Part shown: piece by piece, positions 17,110-26,183 of the stretch
Layout: each line of letters starts with the position of its first letter
Position numbering within the stretch: position 1 is the first letter of the stretch
Assembly: GCA_029263715.1 (NCBI GenBank)
Contig: JAJUFP010000006.1
Span: 121,945 to 185,944, forward strand
DNA from: Nitrososphaera sp.
GTDB lineage: Archaea > Thermoproteota > Nitrososphaeria > Nitrososphaerales > Nitrososphaeraceae
Direction of reading: 5' to 3'
DNA: 64,000 nt
Notes under the pieces: generated by a model
What the model saw: only the letters and a program-made list of their open reading frames with translations
Databases searched by the model: none
Told to the model about the DNA's origin: nothing
Position numbers and translations under genes: made by a program

Positions 17110-18501
17110 ATGTCTCAGATAGAAACTATCAATCCGGCTACGGGAAAAGTAATCGCTACTTATGATAATGAAACGCCTGAACAGGTGAGCCAAAAGGTCA
17201 AGGCTGCCAGAGAAGCGCTTCCTAAATGGAGGAATCTGGAGCTCTCTGAGCGGACAGACTACATGAGACGGCTTGGGCGCGTGATGAGAAAGCGCAGGGA
17301 GGAATATGCCAGGGTCGTCACCGAGGAGATGGGCAAGCCACTCCGACAGTCGCTGGCAGAGATTGAGAAATGCTCCTGGGTTTGCGACTATTATGCAGAG
17401 CATGCCGAGGTCTTTTTACGCGATCAGATAATCCCGACAGAGTTCCGCAAGAGCTTTGTATCTTTTGAGCCTCTTGGAGTGGTTGCCTGCATCATGCCCT
17501 GGAACTTTCCATTCTGGCAGGTGATGCGGTTTGCAGTCCCTGCCCTGACGGCTGGCAACGTGGGCGTGCTCAAGCATTCCAGCATATGCCTTGGTTCATC
17601 GTTAAAGCTCGAAGAAGCCTTCATGGACGCCGGCTTTCCGGACGATGTGTTTCAGACCGTTATCGGGGACTATCGCGTTGGCGAAGCCCTTGTACAGTCC
17701 AACATCGATGCCGTGTCGGTGACCGGCAGCCTGAACACCGGCAAGCGCGTTGCAGAGCTGGCCTCTAAAGACTTGAAGAAATTCGTCCTTGAGCTTGGAG
17801 GAAGCGATCCATTTGTCGTGCTTGAGGACGCTGACTTGAACCAGGCTGCTGTCATGGCCACGCAATCGAGGCTGCTCAATAATGGCCAGAGCTGCATTGC
17901 GGCAAAACGGTTCATAGTGGTAAGGGAAGTAGCAGACAAATTCACCAAACTTTTTGCTGAAGACACCATGGACGAAGTTGTGGGGGACCCGATGGATCCA
18001 AAGACAACGGTTGGGCCGCTGGTCCGTGACAGCCAGAGGATGATGCTTGCAAAGCAGGTCGAGGACGCAAAAACCAAAGGCGGAAATGTGCTGGTTGGCG
18101 GCAAACCCATCCAAAGGGACGGCTTCTTTTACGAGCCGACGATAATCTCAAACGTCAAGCATGACATGGACGTGCTGAGAGAAGAGGTATTTGGCCCCGC
18201 GGCGCCTATCATCGTGGTTGAAAATGAAGCCCAGGCCATAGCCGAGGCCAACAATTCAGAATTCGGCCTTGGCGCCAGCATATGGACCAGCAACCTTGAG
18301 CGCGGAGTCCGGCTTGCCCGTCAGATAGAAAGCGGCATCGTGTCAGTCAACGAGATGGTCAAGTCCGACCCAAGACTCCCGTTTGGCGGCATCAAAAAAT
18401 CAGGCATCGGTCGGGAGCTGTCTGAATTCGGGATCAAGGAATTCGTCAACATCAAGTCTATCGTGGTCAAGGACGTCACAAGCAAGCTCCTGGTAGAATA
18501 A
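17110..18501 (+). CDS. NAD(P)-dependent aldehyde dehydrogenase (succinate-semialdehyde type)
   Basis: The 463-residue protein is a complete aldehyde dehydrogenase. LELGGSDPF carries the catalytic Glu, GQSCIAAKR the nucleophilic Cys, and the coenzyme site is FEPLGVVACIMPWNFPFW. The overall pattern is closest to succinate-semialdehyde dehydrogenases (INPATGKVIATY start, INEMVKSDPRLPFGG-like end). Next to it, converging, lies a zinc alcohol dehydrogenase, so the pair could handle one aldehyde. A link to the 3-hydroxypropionate/4-hydroxybutyrate cycle is possible but not shown by sequence. Confidence 0.85.
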   Translation: MSQIETINPATGKVIATYDNETPEQVSQKVKAAREALPKWRNLELSERTDYMRRLGRVMRKRREEYARVVTEEMGKPLRQSLAEIEKCSWVCDYYAEHAEVFLRDQIIPTEFRKSFVSFEPLGVVACIMPWNFPFWQVMRFAVPALTAGNVGVLKHSSICLGSSLKLEEAFMDAGFPDDVFQTVIGDYRVGEALVQSNIDAVSVTGSLNTGKRVAELASKDLKKFVLELGGSDPFVVLEDADLNQAAVMATQSRLLNNGQSCIAAKRFIVVREVADKFTKLFAEDTMDEVVGDPMDPKTTVGPLVRDSQRMMLAKQVEDAKTKGGNVLVGGKPIQRDGFFYEPTIISNVKHDMDVLREEVFGPAAPIIVVENEAQAIAEANNSEFGLGASIWTSNLERGVRLARQIESGIVSVNEMVKSDPRLPFGGIKKSGIGRELSEFGIKEFVNIKSIVVKDVTSKLLVE

Positions 18502-18514
18502 AATGCGGATCGGC

Positions 18515-19567
18515 TTAAGGGTTGATTACAGCCCTGCCGATTATCTTGCCTGTCTTTAGCTCTTCCAGCGCGCCGTTTGCCTCGTCCAGCGAGAACTTGC
18601 GGGACACCACGGACTGCACTTTGCCCTGCTTGGCGATGGCCACCAGCTCTACCAGGTCGGCAAACTTGCCGGTGTAAGCGCCGGTGAGCGTGAGCGCCCG
18701 CAGCGGCACCAGCGGCAGGTTAAGCTCGTACGAACCGCCAAAGAGGCCCACCATCACAAGCTTGCCGCGCTTTCTAAGCATGTTAAACGAGTTTGGGATG
18801 GTCCTGCTGTTGTTGACAAAGTCGATTACCGCCTCGGCTCCAAGGCCGCCTGTTATGTCCTTGATGCCTTTTACCGGGTCTGTTGTGCCGGAGTTTATGG
18901 TTTCATGGGCTCCAAGCCTCTTTGCCTCGGCCAGCTTTTTGTCGTCGATGTCCACTATCGCAATCCTGGCGTTGGTTACCGCCTTGGCCAGCTGGACTGC
19001 CATCAGACCCAGGCCGCCAGCGCCTACGATGACCATGGTCTCACTTGGCAGGCATGAAGCCTTTTTGACGGCGGTGTATGCCGTGAGTCCAGAGCAGGCA
19101 AGGGATGCGGCAGCGTTTGGATCATAGTCTCCAAGCTTGACTAGGTACTTGTGGCTTGGCACGAGGACAAGCTCGGAATAGCCGCCGTCCTGGTACACTC
19201 CTATGGACCTTGGTGCGTCGCAGATGTTCTCCTCTCCGACCCTGCATGCGGGGCATGTGCCCTCTCCTATCCACGGGTAGACTAGAACCCGGTCGCCTGT
19301 TTGAAAACCCGTCACGTTCTCGCCCATATCCTCTATGGTTCCGGCGATCTCATGGCCGGGCGTCAGCGGGAACTTGACTCCCCTGTCCTCGACCTTCATA
19401 AACACGCCCTGCGGGCCGGCGTATCCGCCCTCCCACAGGTGCAGATCACTGTGACAAACACCTGCACTTTGAACCCTAACAAGAACCTGATCGTTCTTTG
19501 GTTTTGGGACGTTAACTTCCTCAATCTTTAACGGTTCTTTAGTTTTGATAATGCGTGCAGCCTTCAT
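18515..19567 (-). CDS. Zinc-dependent alcohol dehydrogenase, Sulfolobus ADH type
   Basis: This is a 350-residue medium-chain dehydrogenase. The catalytic zinc site includes GVCHSDLHLW and GHE; the structural zinc loop GEGTCPACRVGEENIC has three Cys plus a preceding Glu, as in the Sulfolobus enzyme. The Rossmann motif is GAGGLGLMAVQLAKA with an Asp (IVDIDD) that favours NAD(H). It converges on the aldehyde dehydrogenase with 13 bases between stops. Candidate roles include oxidising alcohols or reducing semialdehydes; the substrate cannot be assigned. Confidence 0.87.
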   Translation of the reverse strand: MKAARIIKTKEPLKIEEVNVPKPKNDQVLVRVQSAGVCHSDLHLWEGGYAGPQGVFMKVEDRGVKFPLTPGHEIAGTIEDMGENVTGFQTGDRVLVYPWIGEGTCPACRVGEENICDAPRSIGVYQDGGYSELVLVPSHKYLVKLGDYDPNAAASLACSGLTAYTAVKKASCLPSETMVIVGAGGLGLMAVQLAKAVTNARIAIVDIDDKKLAEAKRLGAHETINSGTTDPVKGIKDITGGLGAEAVIDFVNNSRTIPNSFNMLRKRGKLVMVGLFGGSYELNLPLVPLRALTLTGAYTGKFADLVELVAIAKQGKVQSVVSRKFSLDEANGALEELKTGKIIGRAVINP

Positions 19568-19659
19568 GATTTATCTGTTGGGACTAGAGATTAAGTGCGT
19601 AAAAAAGGTTGCCCAGATAGGAATAACGCTTTAATTGCTACACTGACAAGCATCCTGTA

Positions 19660-20040
19660 TTGAAGGCACGTTTCAGTGCCGTTGCCGCCGTTCTTGCGGC
19701 CATCAGTGTCGCCGGGGCAATAGCCATCCCGTTTGGAAACCCCATGTTCCTTGACAGGGCCATAATCCTAGAACTGTCTTTCATAACTTTGACTGTGCTG
19801 GTTTTCTTGGGCATGAAAAAGCCGCTGTACGCCTGCATCCCGCTGGCGGCCATCGTCATGGTGGGAAACTCGCTGGCCCCACCCCACGTGGAGCTGATGA
19901 CCACGTTTTCAAAGCCCTTCAACGCTACCGTGCTTATCGTCGGCGGATATGTCCTTCAGATAGCGCTGATCATCACTTCTGTCCGTGAGATAATGAAAGA
20001 CCGAAAAATAACAGAAGGGCCGGAAATAAAAAAGGACTAG
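19660..20040 (+). CDS. Small four-helix membrane protein, uncharacterised
   Basis: The 126-residue protein has about four hydrophobic segments: residues 5-25, 33-50, 57-75 and 88-108, with a charged tail REIMKDRKITEGPEIKKD facing the cytoplasm by the positive-inside rule. No known motif is visible. The start is assigned as TTG at 19660. Its end overlaps the convergent fumarase stop by four bases. It appears real from length and composition, but the function is unknown. Confidence 0.6.
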   Translation: MKARFSAVAAVLAAISVAGAIAIPFGNPMFLDRAIILELSFITLTVLVFLGMKKPLYACIPLAAIVMVGNSLAPPHVELMTTFSKPFNATVLIVGGYVLQIALIITSVREIMKDRKITEGPEIKKD

Positions 20041-21422
20041 CCGGTTCCAAGGATGTTTTCTTTGGATAATGCCGCGTCCAGCTGCTCTTTGGTCATCAAA
20101 CCCTTGCTTAGGACCAGCTCCCTGATGGTCTTGTCCGTCTTGAGGGCTTCCTTGTAAATCTCGGCTGCCTTTAAGTATCCAATATAGGGGTTGAGCAAGG
20201 TGACCAGCACCGGGCTTTTCTCTATGTACGATTCAAGCCTTTCTCTGTTGGCCTTGAGCCCGTCAATCATGTTGGCCGCAAACACCGGCAGAAAGTTCTT
20301 CAGCATGTCGGTAGAGTCCAGCATGCACTTTAGCATTCCTGGGAGCATCACGTTCAGCTCAAACTGACCGGCCTGCGCAGCCATGGCCACAGCCACATCG
20401 TTTCCCATCACGTTGAAGCAGATCATGTTGAGGCATTCGGCCAACGATGGGTTAACCTTGCCTGGCATTATGGACGAGCCAGCGTGCACTGCCGGAATGA
20501 GTATCTCGGCAAACCCGGCCACCGGACCGCAGGCCATCAGGCGCAGGTCGTTTGCCATCTTTGTCAGCTCCACTGCCAGGTTGCGCAGTGCCGACGAGCA
20601 GTTGGCCACGTCAAACTTGCTCTGCAGAGAGTAGAACATGTTCTCAGACGGCCGCAGCTTTAGCTTTGAAATTTCTGATAAGTGCTTTATTGCCAGCTCC
20701 CTGTAGCCCTTGGGGGTGTTGGCGCCGGTCCCCACCGCTGTGCCACCAAGGCCTACGCTGCAAAGACCATCCATGGCTTCAAGCATCCTTTTCTGCGCGC
20801 GTTCAAGGGAGTACACGTATTCCTCAAACTCTGCGCCCAGCGTCACCGGTATGGCGTCCATCAGGTGGGTCCTGCCTATCTTTATCGCGTTTTGGAATTC
20901 CTGTGCTTTTCTTCGCAGCGAGTCTATGAGCACGGTCAGAGAAGCGTTGGTCTCCTCCATGTTCAAGAGTATCGCAACGTGCATGGCAGTTGGGAAAGTG
21001 TCGTTGCTGGACTGCGACATGTTTACATGGTCGTTGGGGCTGAGGAATTCGTACTGCCCCTTCTGCTTGCCCAGTATTTCAAGGGCCCTGTTGGCAATCA
21101 CCTCGTTGCTATTCATGTTAAATGCGGTTCCCGCGCCTGAATTGATCGCCTCGACAATGAACTGATCTAAAAGCTTGCCGGCCAGAATCTCGTTGCACGC
21201 CTTGACTATGGCGTCGGCCCTTTCCTCGTCCAGAGCCTTCAGCTCCTTGTTTGCCAGCGCGGCGGAGCGTTTTATCATGACGTACGCCCTGACAAGGTTG
21301 ACGTGCGCCTTCTGGCCTGTAACCTTGTACTGATCCTTTGCACGAGATGAAAACGGGCCGTAGTAAGCGTCTGATGGAACCTTTACTTCACCAAGCGAAT
21401 CTTTGTCAATCCTAAAAGACAT
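20037..21422 (-). CDS. fumC: Class II fumarase / aspartase family lyase
   Basis: Members add water to fumarate or remove ammonia from aspartate. The signature GSSIMPGKVNPS is present, and other conserved regions are SSNDTFPTAMH and GRTHLMDAIPVTLG with the catalytic His. The length of 461 residues fits both fumarase C and aspartase; the N-terminal YGPFSSRAKDQY differs from the more usual YGAQTQRS of fumarase C. Fumarase in the citric acid cycle is the more likely role, but aspartase cannot be excluded by motif alone. Confidence 0.85.
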   Translation of the reverse strand: MSFRIDKDSLGEVKVPSDAYYGPFSSRAKDQYKVTGQKAHVNLVRAYVMIKRSAALANKELKALDEERADAIVKACNEILAGKLLDQFIVEAINSGAGTAFNMNSNEVIANRALEILGKQKGQYEFLSPNDHVNMSQSSNDTFPTAMHVAILLNMEETNASLTVLIDSLRRKAQEFQNAIKIGRTHLMDAIPVTLGAEFEEYVYSLERAQKRMLEAMDGLCSVGLGGTAVGTGANTPKGYRELAIKHLSEISKLKLRPSENMFYSLQSKFDVANCSSALRNLAVELTKMANDLRLMACGPVAGFAEILIPAVHAGSSIMPGKVNPSLAECLNMICFNVMGNDVAVAMAAQAGQFELNVMLPGMLKCMLDSTDMLKNFLPVFAANMIDGLKANRERLESYIEKSPVLVTLLNPYIGYLKAAEIYKEALKTDKTIRELVLSKGLMTKEQLDAALSKENILGTG

Positions 21423-21464
21423 GGGGATACGCAGCTAACCTGACTGTAATAAATTAATCTAAAG

Positions 21465-21854
21465 CTAGATGTTTATCCTGATGCGGACCAATTTTTCTAT
21501 TGCGGAAATTTCATCATACGTGATTTCAAGGCCGTGCAAGAGCGCCGGCATTTTTTCAGCCAGACTGGTGTTCTGAAGGTCTACTGGCGGCTGGAACTTG
21601 GCAAGTTTTTCAAACACCATCTTGCCGTACCAGTTGTTCTCCATGCAAAGCCTCCTTTCATCCCTGTCCAACTCGTCTAGCTCTACAATTCCTTTCGGCG
21701 TTCCTGAGCCGATGAAGGCATCACCGGACTGCAGTCTTTTGACAAACAATATCTTTGAGTTTCTGGCCCAGTCCCTGCGTATTCCTATGTACAGCGTACG
21801 CCTGACAAACAGCTGTCTTTCCGACTCGTCCTTTATCCGCAGGATGTAATGCAC
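21465..21854 (-). CDS. Uncharacterised protein, about 129 residues
   Basis: The open frame extends to a TTG at 21935, but that would leave only five bases to the divergent serA gene. A GTG at 21854 lies 28 bases after the TATA-like TTTAATATT on the minus strand, which suggests a leaderless start giving MHYILRIKDESERQ. The protein is soluble and mixed alpha/beta with a DELDRDERRLCMENNWYGKM segment. I recognise no domain. The start choice is inference from promoter spacing. Confidence 0.55.
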   Translation of the reverse strand: MHYILRIKDESERQLFVRRTLYIGIRRDWARNSKILFVKRLQSGDAFIGSGTPKGIVELDELDRDERRLCMENNWYGKMVFEKLAKFQPPVDLQNTSLAEKMPALLHGLEITYDEISAIEKLVRIRINI

Positions 21855-21940
21855 AGTCTGCCAAAGCCCTGCTGCCTGCGCAAATATTAAACCATTTACT
21901 GTCGAATGCAATATATTAGCACCAAAATTTTTCAAGTCGC

Positions 21941-22873
21941 ATGCAAGTTAGCGGCAGGGTGCTGGTTTGCGATTCCATTGACCAAGTCGGCGTTGACAGC
22001 CTGAAAAGGGCCGGTATGAACGTTGACTACAAGCCTGAAATAAAGGCAAATGAACTGGTTTCAGTCGTCAAGGATTACGATGCAATTGTTGTCAGAAGCA
22101 GGACCAAGGTGACCAAGGAAATCATTGATGCTGCATCAAACGCCAAGATAATTGCCAGGGTCGGTGTGGGCCTGGACAACGTCGACGTCAAGGCTGCGGA
22201 GGCCAGAAAGATCAGGGTGATAAACGCGCCGGAAGCCGCATCGACTGCAGTTGCAGAGCTTGCCATCGGACTGATGATCTCCCTTGCCCGCAGCATCCCC
22301 AGAGCCGATGCAGAGACCAAGAAGGGCAACTGGATCAAAAAAGAGCTTGTTGGCACTGAATTGAAGGGCAAGTACCTTGGCATAATCGGCGTTGGCAACA
22401 TAGGCCGCAACATCGGCAGGATGGCCAAGGCGCTTAGAATGAACCTTATTGGGTACGATATCTTTCCGATAAACCGCGACTTTGTCAGCGAAGTCGGCAT
22501 GATAGTTACCGACCTTAACACACTGCTTGAAAGCTCGGATTTCATCACATGCCATGTGCCGGCAACGCCGGAGACAAAGCATATGTTCAACGCAGAGAGC
22601 CTGGCCAAGATGAAGCCAACAGCATATCTTATCAACACTTCAAGGGGCGAGATAATAGACGAAAACGCCCTTTACGAGGCGCTCAAAAACAACCGGCTGG
22701 CTGGAGCCGCGCTGGACGTCTTTGAGGTCGAGCCTCCCACCAACAAACTGCTTCTAAACCTTCCAAACGTGGTGTGCACGCCGCACATCGGTGCACAGAC
22801 AAAGGAAGGCCAGGAACTGGCGTCTTCGGTTATTGCAGAGAAGATAATCCAGATCCTGCGCGGTGTAATATAG
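21941..22873 (+). CDS. serA: D-3-phosphoglycerate dehydrogenase, short form
   Basis: The enzyme oxidises 3-phosphoglycerate in serine synthesis. It is a D-isomer-specific hydroxyacid dehydrogenase with NAD motif GVGNIGRNIGRMAKAL followed by the acidic YD, and the catalytic Arg (NTSRGEIID), Glu (EVEPP) and His (TPHIGAQT). The length of 310 residues means there is no C-terminal ACT or ASB domain, so serine feedback through ACT is not expected. A TATA-like AATATATTA lies about 25 bases upstream of the ATG, consistent with a leaderless mRNA. Confidence 0.87.
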   Translation: MQVSGRVLVCDSIDQVGVDSLKRAGMNVDYKPEIKANELVSVVKDYDAIVVRSRTKVTKEIIDAASNAKIIARVGVGLDNVDVKAAEARKIRVINAPEAASTAVAELAIGLMISLARSIPRADAETKKGNWIKKELVGTELKGKYLGIIGVGNIGRNIGRMAKALRMNLIGYDIFPINRDFVSEVGMIVTDLNTLLESSDFITCHVPATPETKHMFNAESLAKMKPTAYLINTSRGEIIDENALYEALKNNRLAGAALDVFEVEPPTNKLLLNLPNVVCTPHIGAQTKEGQELASSVIAEKIIQILRGVI

Positions 22874-22907
22874 CATATAAAGGGGTTAAAGTCAGGAGAT
22901 CGGTACA

Positions 22908-23366
22908 ATGCACAGCTACATGGCTCAAACATGGCTCAAGATGTGGAAGAACAACTCTGACGAGCTCAAATCCAAGGCCGTTGTCTGGAGGACAGAGCCA
23001 ACCATCAACAGGATAGAGAGGCCAAGCAGGCTTGACCGGGCCAGAAAGCTGGGCTACAAGGCCAAACAGGGCATAACAGTAGTCAGGATCCGAGTCGGCA
23101 GGGGCGGCATGAGAAAACAGAGGCCCGTGGCAGGCAGAAGACCCAAGCACATCGGTGTTGTCCGCATCAAGCAGGGCATCAGCATGCGCAAGGTCGCCGA
23201 GAGAAGGGTCTCCGAAAAGTACCCGAACATGGAAGTCCTAGGTTCTTACTACCTGCACAAGGACGGAATGTACTACTGGTTTGAAGTGATACTGGCAGAC
23301 CCAAGTCACCCGGCCATCTCCAAAGACAAAGAGATGCGCGGCAAGCTAAAGGCCTTTGCCAAGTAA
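22908..23366 (+). CDS. rpl15e: 50S ribosomal protein L15e
   Basis: L15e is a large-subunit protein shared by archaea and eukaryotes. The 152-residue protein has the family core VVRIRVGRGGMRKQRPVAGR, RRPKHIGV and the C-terminal YYWFEVILADPSHPAI. It is strongly basic. The ATG lies 34 bases after serA, preceded by TATAAAGGGG, so it may have its own promoter inside that gap. It abuts the convergent gene at 23367 with no space. Confidence 0.96.
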   Translation: MHSYMAQTWLKMWKNNSDELKSKAVVWRTEPTINRIERPSRLDRARKLGYKAKQGITVVRIRVGRGGMRKQRPVAGRRPKHIGVVRIKQGISMRKVAERRVSEKYPNMEVLGSYYLHKDGMYYWFEVILADPSHPAISKDKEMRGKLKAFAK

Positions 23367-23750
23367 CTATATCTTTCTTGCAGCTTCGATTATCCTGGTC
23401 ACTTCCGACGCCGGCGTGTCCTTGTCCATGGTTATGTAGTAAAAATCGTCGCCAGCAGGCACCGTCAGTATCTTGACCTTTTCATTTTCGGTGTACGTGT
23501 ACTCTGTTTTCCCAATCGAATTTTCAAAGCTCTTGCGCATCCTGCTGCGGCTTGCCTCGATGAAATACTCGTTTCTGGCTTCTTCCGGGCTTAGCAGCGG
23601 CACAACTCCTTTTCTTAGCCCGCCGGCCATTGTGCGGCCAAACTTGTTCATGAGGCCAGCGTAGCGTATGTGCGGCGATATGCCTAGTATCTGGTTGCAC
23701 TTTTCCTTGTACTTTTGAGCGTCTTGATTGCTTTGGGGACTGCTTGACAT
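23367..23750 (-). CDS. Small conserved-looking archaeal protein, 127 residues
   Basis: The soluble protein carries a CNQILGISPHIRYAGLMNKFGRTMAGGL segment, interrupted here only for description, then a helix PEEARNEYFIEASRSRMRKS and strands ending in EVTRIIEAARKI. The pattern resembles a small family common in thaumarchaea that may have a roadblock- or profilin-like fold, but this is impression rather than proof. It has no membrane or metal motif. It ends exactly where L15e ends and has its own short promoter region upstream. Confidence 0.6.
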   Translation of the reverse strand: MSSSPQSNQDAQKYKEKCNQILGISPHIRYAGLMNKFGRTMAGGLRKGVVPLLSPEEARNEYFIEASRSRMRKSFENSIGKTEYTYTENEKVKILTVPAGDDFYYITMDKDTPASEVTRIIEAARKI

Positions 23751-23786
23751 GACTGTACTGTTTCTGGCCGGTGTATAAAAAATACT

Positions 23787-24212
23787 TTACCGGATGGTCT
23801 TTAGTATTATCACGGTGTTGGTGTCAGAAACACCCTCTATCTTACGAATATCGTCTATGCACTTGTTTATCTCGGAGATGGCCGGCGCTGCTATGATGGC
23901 TGCAATGTCGTACTGGCCGGTGATCTCGTAGACCACCTCCACACTGCCAAGCTTCATCAGCCTCTGCGACACGGCCGAGGTGTCAGCCGTCGAGCTTACC
24001 GAGATGAGCGTAATGGCGCTGGTCTTGTCGCTGGCACCCAGCTCGATGGTAAAGCGCTTGATGACGCCTCCGTCCACCAGGTTCTTGACGCGCCTTCTCA
24101 CCGCGGATTCAGAAAGGCCGATCTCGTTGGCAATGTCCACAAACGCTTTCCGAGAGTCTGTCTGAAGTATGTGGATTATCTTGTCGTCCGTCTCATCAAT
24201 GTTAACTGACAT
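23787..24212 (-). CDS. Lrp/AsnC family regulator closing the lysYZJ operon
   Basis: The 141-residue protein has an N-terminal helix-turn-helix (KAFVDIANEIGLSESAVRRR) and a C-terminal RAM ligand-binding domain (ALTLISV-like strand, VYEITGQYDIAAII). Lrp proteins sense amino acids and act as dimers or octamers; LysM of Sulfolobus, in a lysine operon, is the best-known relative. Its start overlaps the lysJ stop region by 11 bases, so it is made from the same mRNA. It is the natural candidate to bind the GGTCA palindromes before lysY and argG. Confidence 0.88.
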   Translation of the reverse strand: MSVNIDETDDKIIHILQTDSRKAFVDIANEIGLSESAVRRRVKNLVDGGVIKRFTIELGASDKTSAITLISVSSTADTSAVSQRLMKLGSVEVVYEITGQYDIAAIIAAPAISEINKCIDDIRKIEGVSDTNTVIILKTIR

Positions 24213-25383
24213 TTCTCCTTTGCTCCTCCCTTGTTAGTACTGAGTCCATTATTTCAACTGCGCGGGAAACCGTTGCTTCGTCCATCACAAGCGGCGGAAG
24301 CAGGCGTATTATGTTCCTTCCTGAGTACAGCGTCAGCAGTCCGTGACTGATTCCGTCAAAAAGCACATCCTTGACCTCAAAGCGCAGTTCCACTCCAAGC
24401 ATCATTCCAAGCCCCCTGACCTCGCGGATTATCCTGTGCTTTTCTTTAAGACGCAGAAGGCTTTCCTTGAAGTGCTTGCCGACTCGGGCGGCATTTTCCA
24501 CCAGCCCATCCTGGGTAAGGGCATCCATCGTGGCACTGGCTGCGGCGCATGCAAGCGGGCTTCCGCCAAAGGTCGACGAATGCTCCCCAAGCTTCATGGC
24601 ATCCATTATCTCCTGTCTGGAAAGGACAAGGCCCATAGGAACGCCGCCGGCAATTCCCTTGGCAAGGCACATGATGTCCGGCGTGGTGTTCCAGTTCTGT
24701 CCGGCCCACATCTTGCCGGTCCTGCCAAGCCCTGCCTGGATCTCGTCAAAGATGAGCACCAGCTTGCGCCGGTCGCAGATCTCCCGGATCTTTGGGATGA
24801 GGTTGTCTGGGGGGACTATGATGCCTGTTTCGCCCTGTATGGGCTCTAGGATGACGGCGCCAATGCTGTCGTCTATAGCCTCCTCTAGTTTTTCTGGCTC
24901 GCTGTAGGGGACAAACTTGACTCCCTCCAAGAGCGGCATGAACGATTTTCTGTACTTTTCGTTGTACGTGACTGAAAGCGCGCCAAAGGTCTTGCCGTGG
25001 TAGGCGCCGTTCATTGCTATCACGCCGGCCTTGCCGGTGTATTTCCGGGCAAATTTCAGGGCGGCCTCGACAGACTCGGTACCGCTGTTGGTAAAGAACA
25101 TCTTGCTTAGGCCCGGCGGGGCGACGGCTGCCATCTTTTGCATGAACTGAAGCCGCGTGTCGTTGTAGACAGACATGTGCGCCGTTATCAGGGTCTCGGC
25201 CTGCTTCTTTATGGCCTCCACAACCCTGTCGTTGCAGTGGCCTACAAGCGCGACACCGTAGCCGCCCATGCAGTCAATGTATTCCTTTCCTGCAGTGTCC
25301 CAAACCTTTGCACCCTTGCCCCTTGCCACGTTGACCGGGAACCTCTGGTACAGGTTTGCTAGATAGTTGTCCTCGCCGTTCAT
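24202..25383 (-). CDS. lysJ: LysW-carrier gamma-semialdehyde aminotransferase (LysJ/ArgD type)
   Basis: LysJ transfers an amino group to the LysW-bound semialdehyde in lysine and ornithine synthesis. This is a class III PLP enzyme of 393 residues: FFTNSGTESVEAALK binds phosphate, LIFDEIQAGLGRTG holds the PLP-contacting Asp, and LAKGIAGGVPMG carries the Schiff-base lysine. It overlaps lysZ by four bases (ATGA) and the Lrp gene by 11. The context with lysZ and lysY, and lysW in the window, supports the LysW-type rather than free acetyl pathway. Confidence 0.9.
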   Translation of the reverse strand: MNGEDNYLANLYQRFPVNVARGKGAKVWDTAGKEYIDCMGGYGVALVGHCNDRVVEAIKKQAETLITAHMSVYNDTRLQFMQKMAAVAPPGLSKMFFTNSGTESVEAALKFARKYTGKAGVIAMNGAYHGKTFGALSVTYNEKYRKSFMPLLEGVKFVPYSEPEKLEEAIDDSIGAVILEPIQGETGIIVPPDNLIPKIREICDRRKLVLIFDEIQAGLGRTGKMWAGQNWNTTPDIMCLAKGIAGGVPMGLVLSRQEIMDAMKLGEHSSTFGGSPLACAAASATMDALTQDGLVENAARVGKHFKESLLRLKEKHRIIREVRGLGMMLGVELRFEVKDVLFDGISHGLLTLYSGRNIIRLLPPLVMDEATVSRAVEIMDSVLTREEQRRNVS

Positions 25384-26183
25384 TTTGGTGATATCACCGT
25401 GCAGTTGTTGTGCGCAATCGCCGAGGAGATCGGGTTCTCAACCTGTCCGGAGGCGATGATGGCTTCCTTGACACCCATTTCAAGGGCTTCGGTGCAGGCA
25501 AGCACCTTCTTTTCCATACCAAAGCCGATCTTTGGCAGGGTGGCCTTGGCCTGCTCAAGTGTCATGCTGGTAACCAGCTTTTCGTTAAGCATGAGCCCGT
25601 TGACGTTGGTGATGAATATGACCTTGTCTGCCTTGAGTCCGCCTGCCACGTATGCAGCGGCCCTGTCGCCATCAACGTTGAGGAAATCAAAATCCTCGCT
25701 TAACGCGATGGGGGAGATGACCGGCGTGTAGCCGCTGTTAACAAGGTTGTTTACCAGCGCTGGGTCCACCGCGTTTATCTTGCCTGTGTATCCGCCATCA
25801 ATGGCCATCTTTCTTCCCTTTTCGTTGATGACTACAAGCTTTTTCTTACGTTCTGCCTTCAAGATACCGCCGTCAATTCCGGCGACGCCGACTGCCTTGA
25901 TGCCCTGACGCAAAAGCATCCCCACTATGGCCTTGTTTATCTTGCCGGACATGACCATGGTGTAGATCTCGGCAGTCTCTTTGTCGGTATACCTGCTTCT
26001 GACCCCGCCTGGAGAGACGATGAATTTCTGTTCCTTGCCCAGCTTTGTGGCGGTGGCCGTGACTTCCTTTCCGCCGCCGTGGACAAAGACCAGTTTTTCT
26101 TTTTCAGAAAGTGCTTTGATGTCTGCAAGGGTTGACGGGTGCAGGCCGTCGACGACGCTTCCGCCTATCTTGATGACTATCAT
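25380..26183 (-). CDS. lysZ: [LysW]-aminoadipate/glutamate kinase
   Basis: LysZ phosphorylates the LysW-bound amino acid. It belongs to the amino acid kinase fold, with the N-terminal KIGGSVV ATP-site lysine, HGGGKEVT and the later NVNGLML region. The 267-residue length fits. It overlaps lysY upstream and lysJ downstream by four bases each, so the operon is strictly translationally coupled. Whether it acts in lysine, arginine or both pathways is not shown by sequence; single bifunctional sets are known in other archaea. Confidence 0.9.
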   Translation of the reverse strand: MIVIKIGGSVVDGLHPSTLADIKALSEKEKLVFVHGGGKEVTATATKLGKEQKFIVSPGGVRSRYTDKETAEIYTMVMSGKINKAIVGMLLRQGIKAVGVAGIDGGILKAERKKKLVVINEKGRKMAIDGGYTGKINAVDPALVNNLVNSGYTPVISPIALSEDFDFLNVDGDRAAAYVAGGLKADKVIFITNVNGLMLNEKLVTSMTLEQAKATLPKIGFGMEKKVLACTEALEMGVKEAIIASGQVENPISSAIAHNNCTVISPK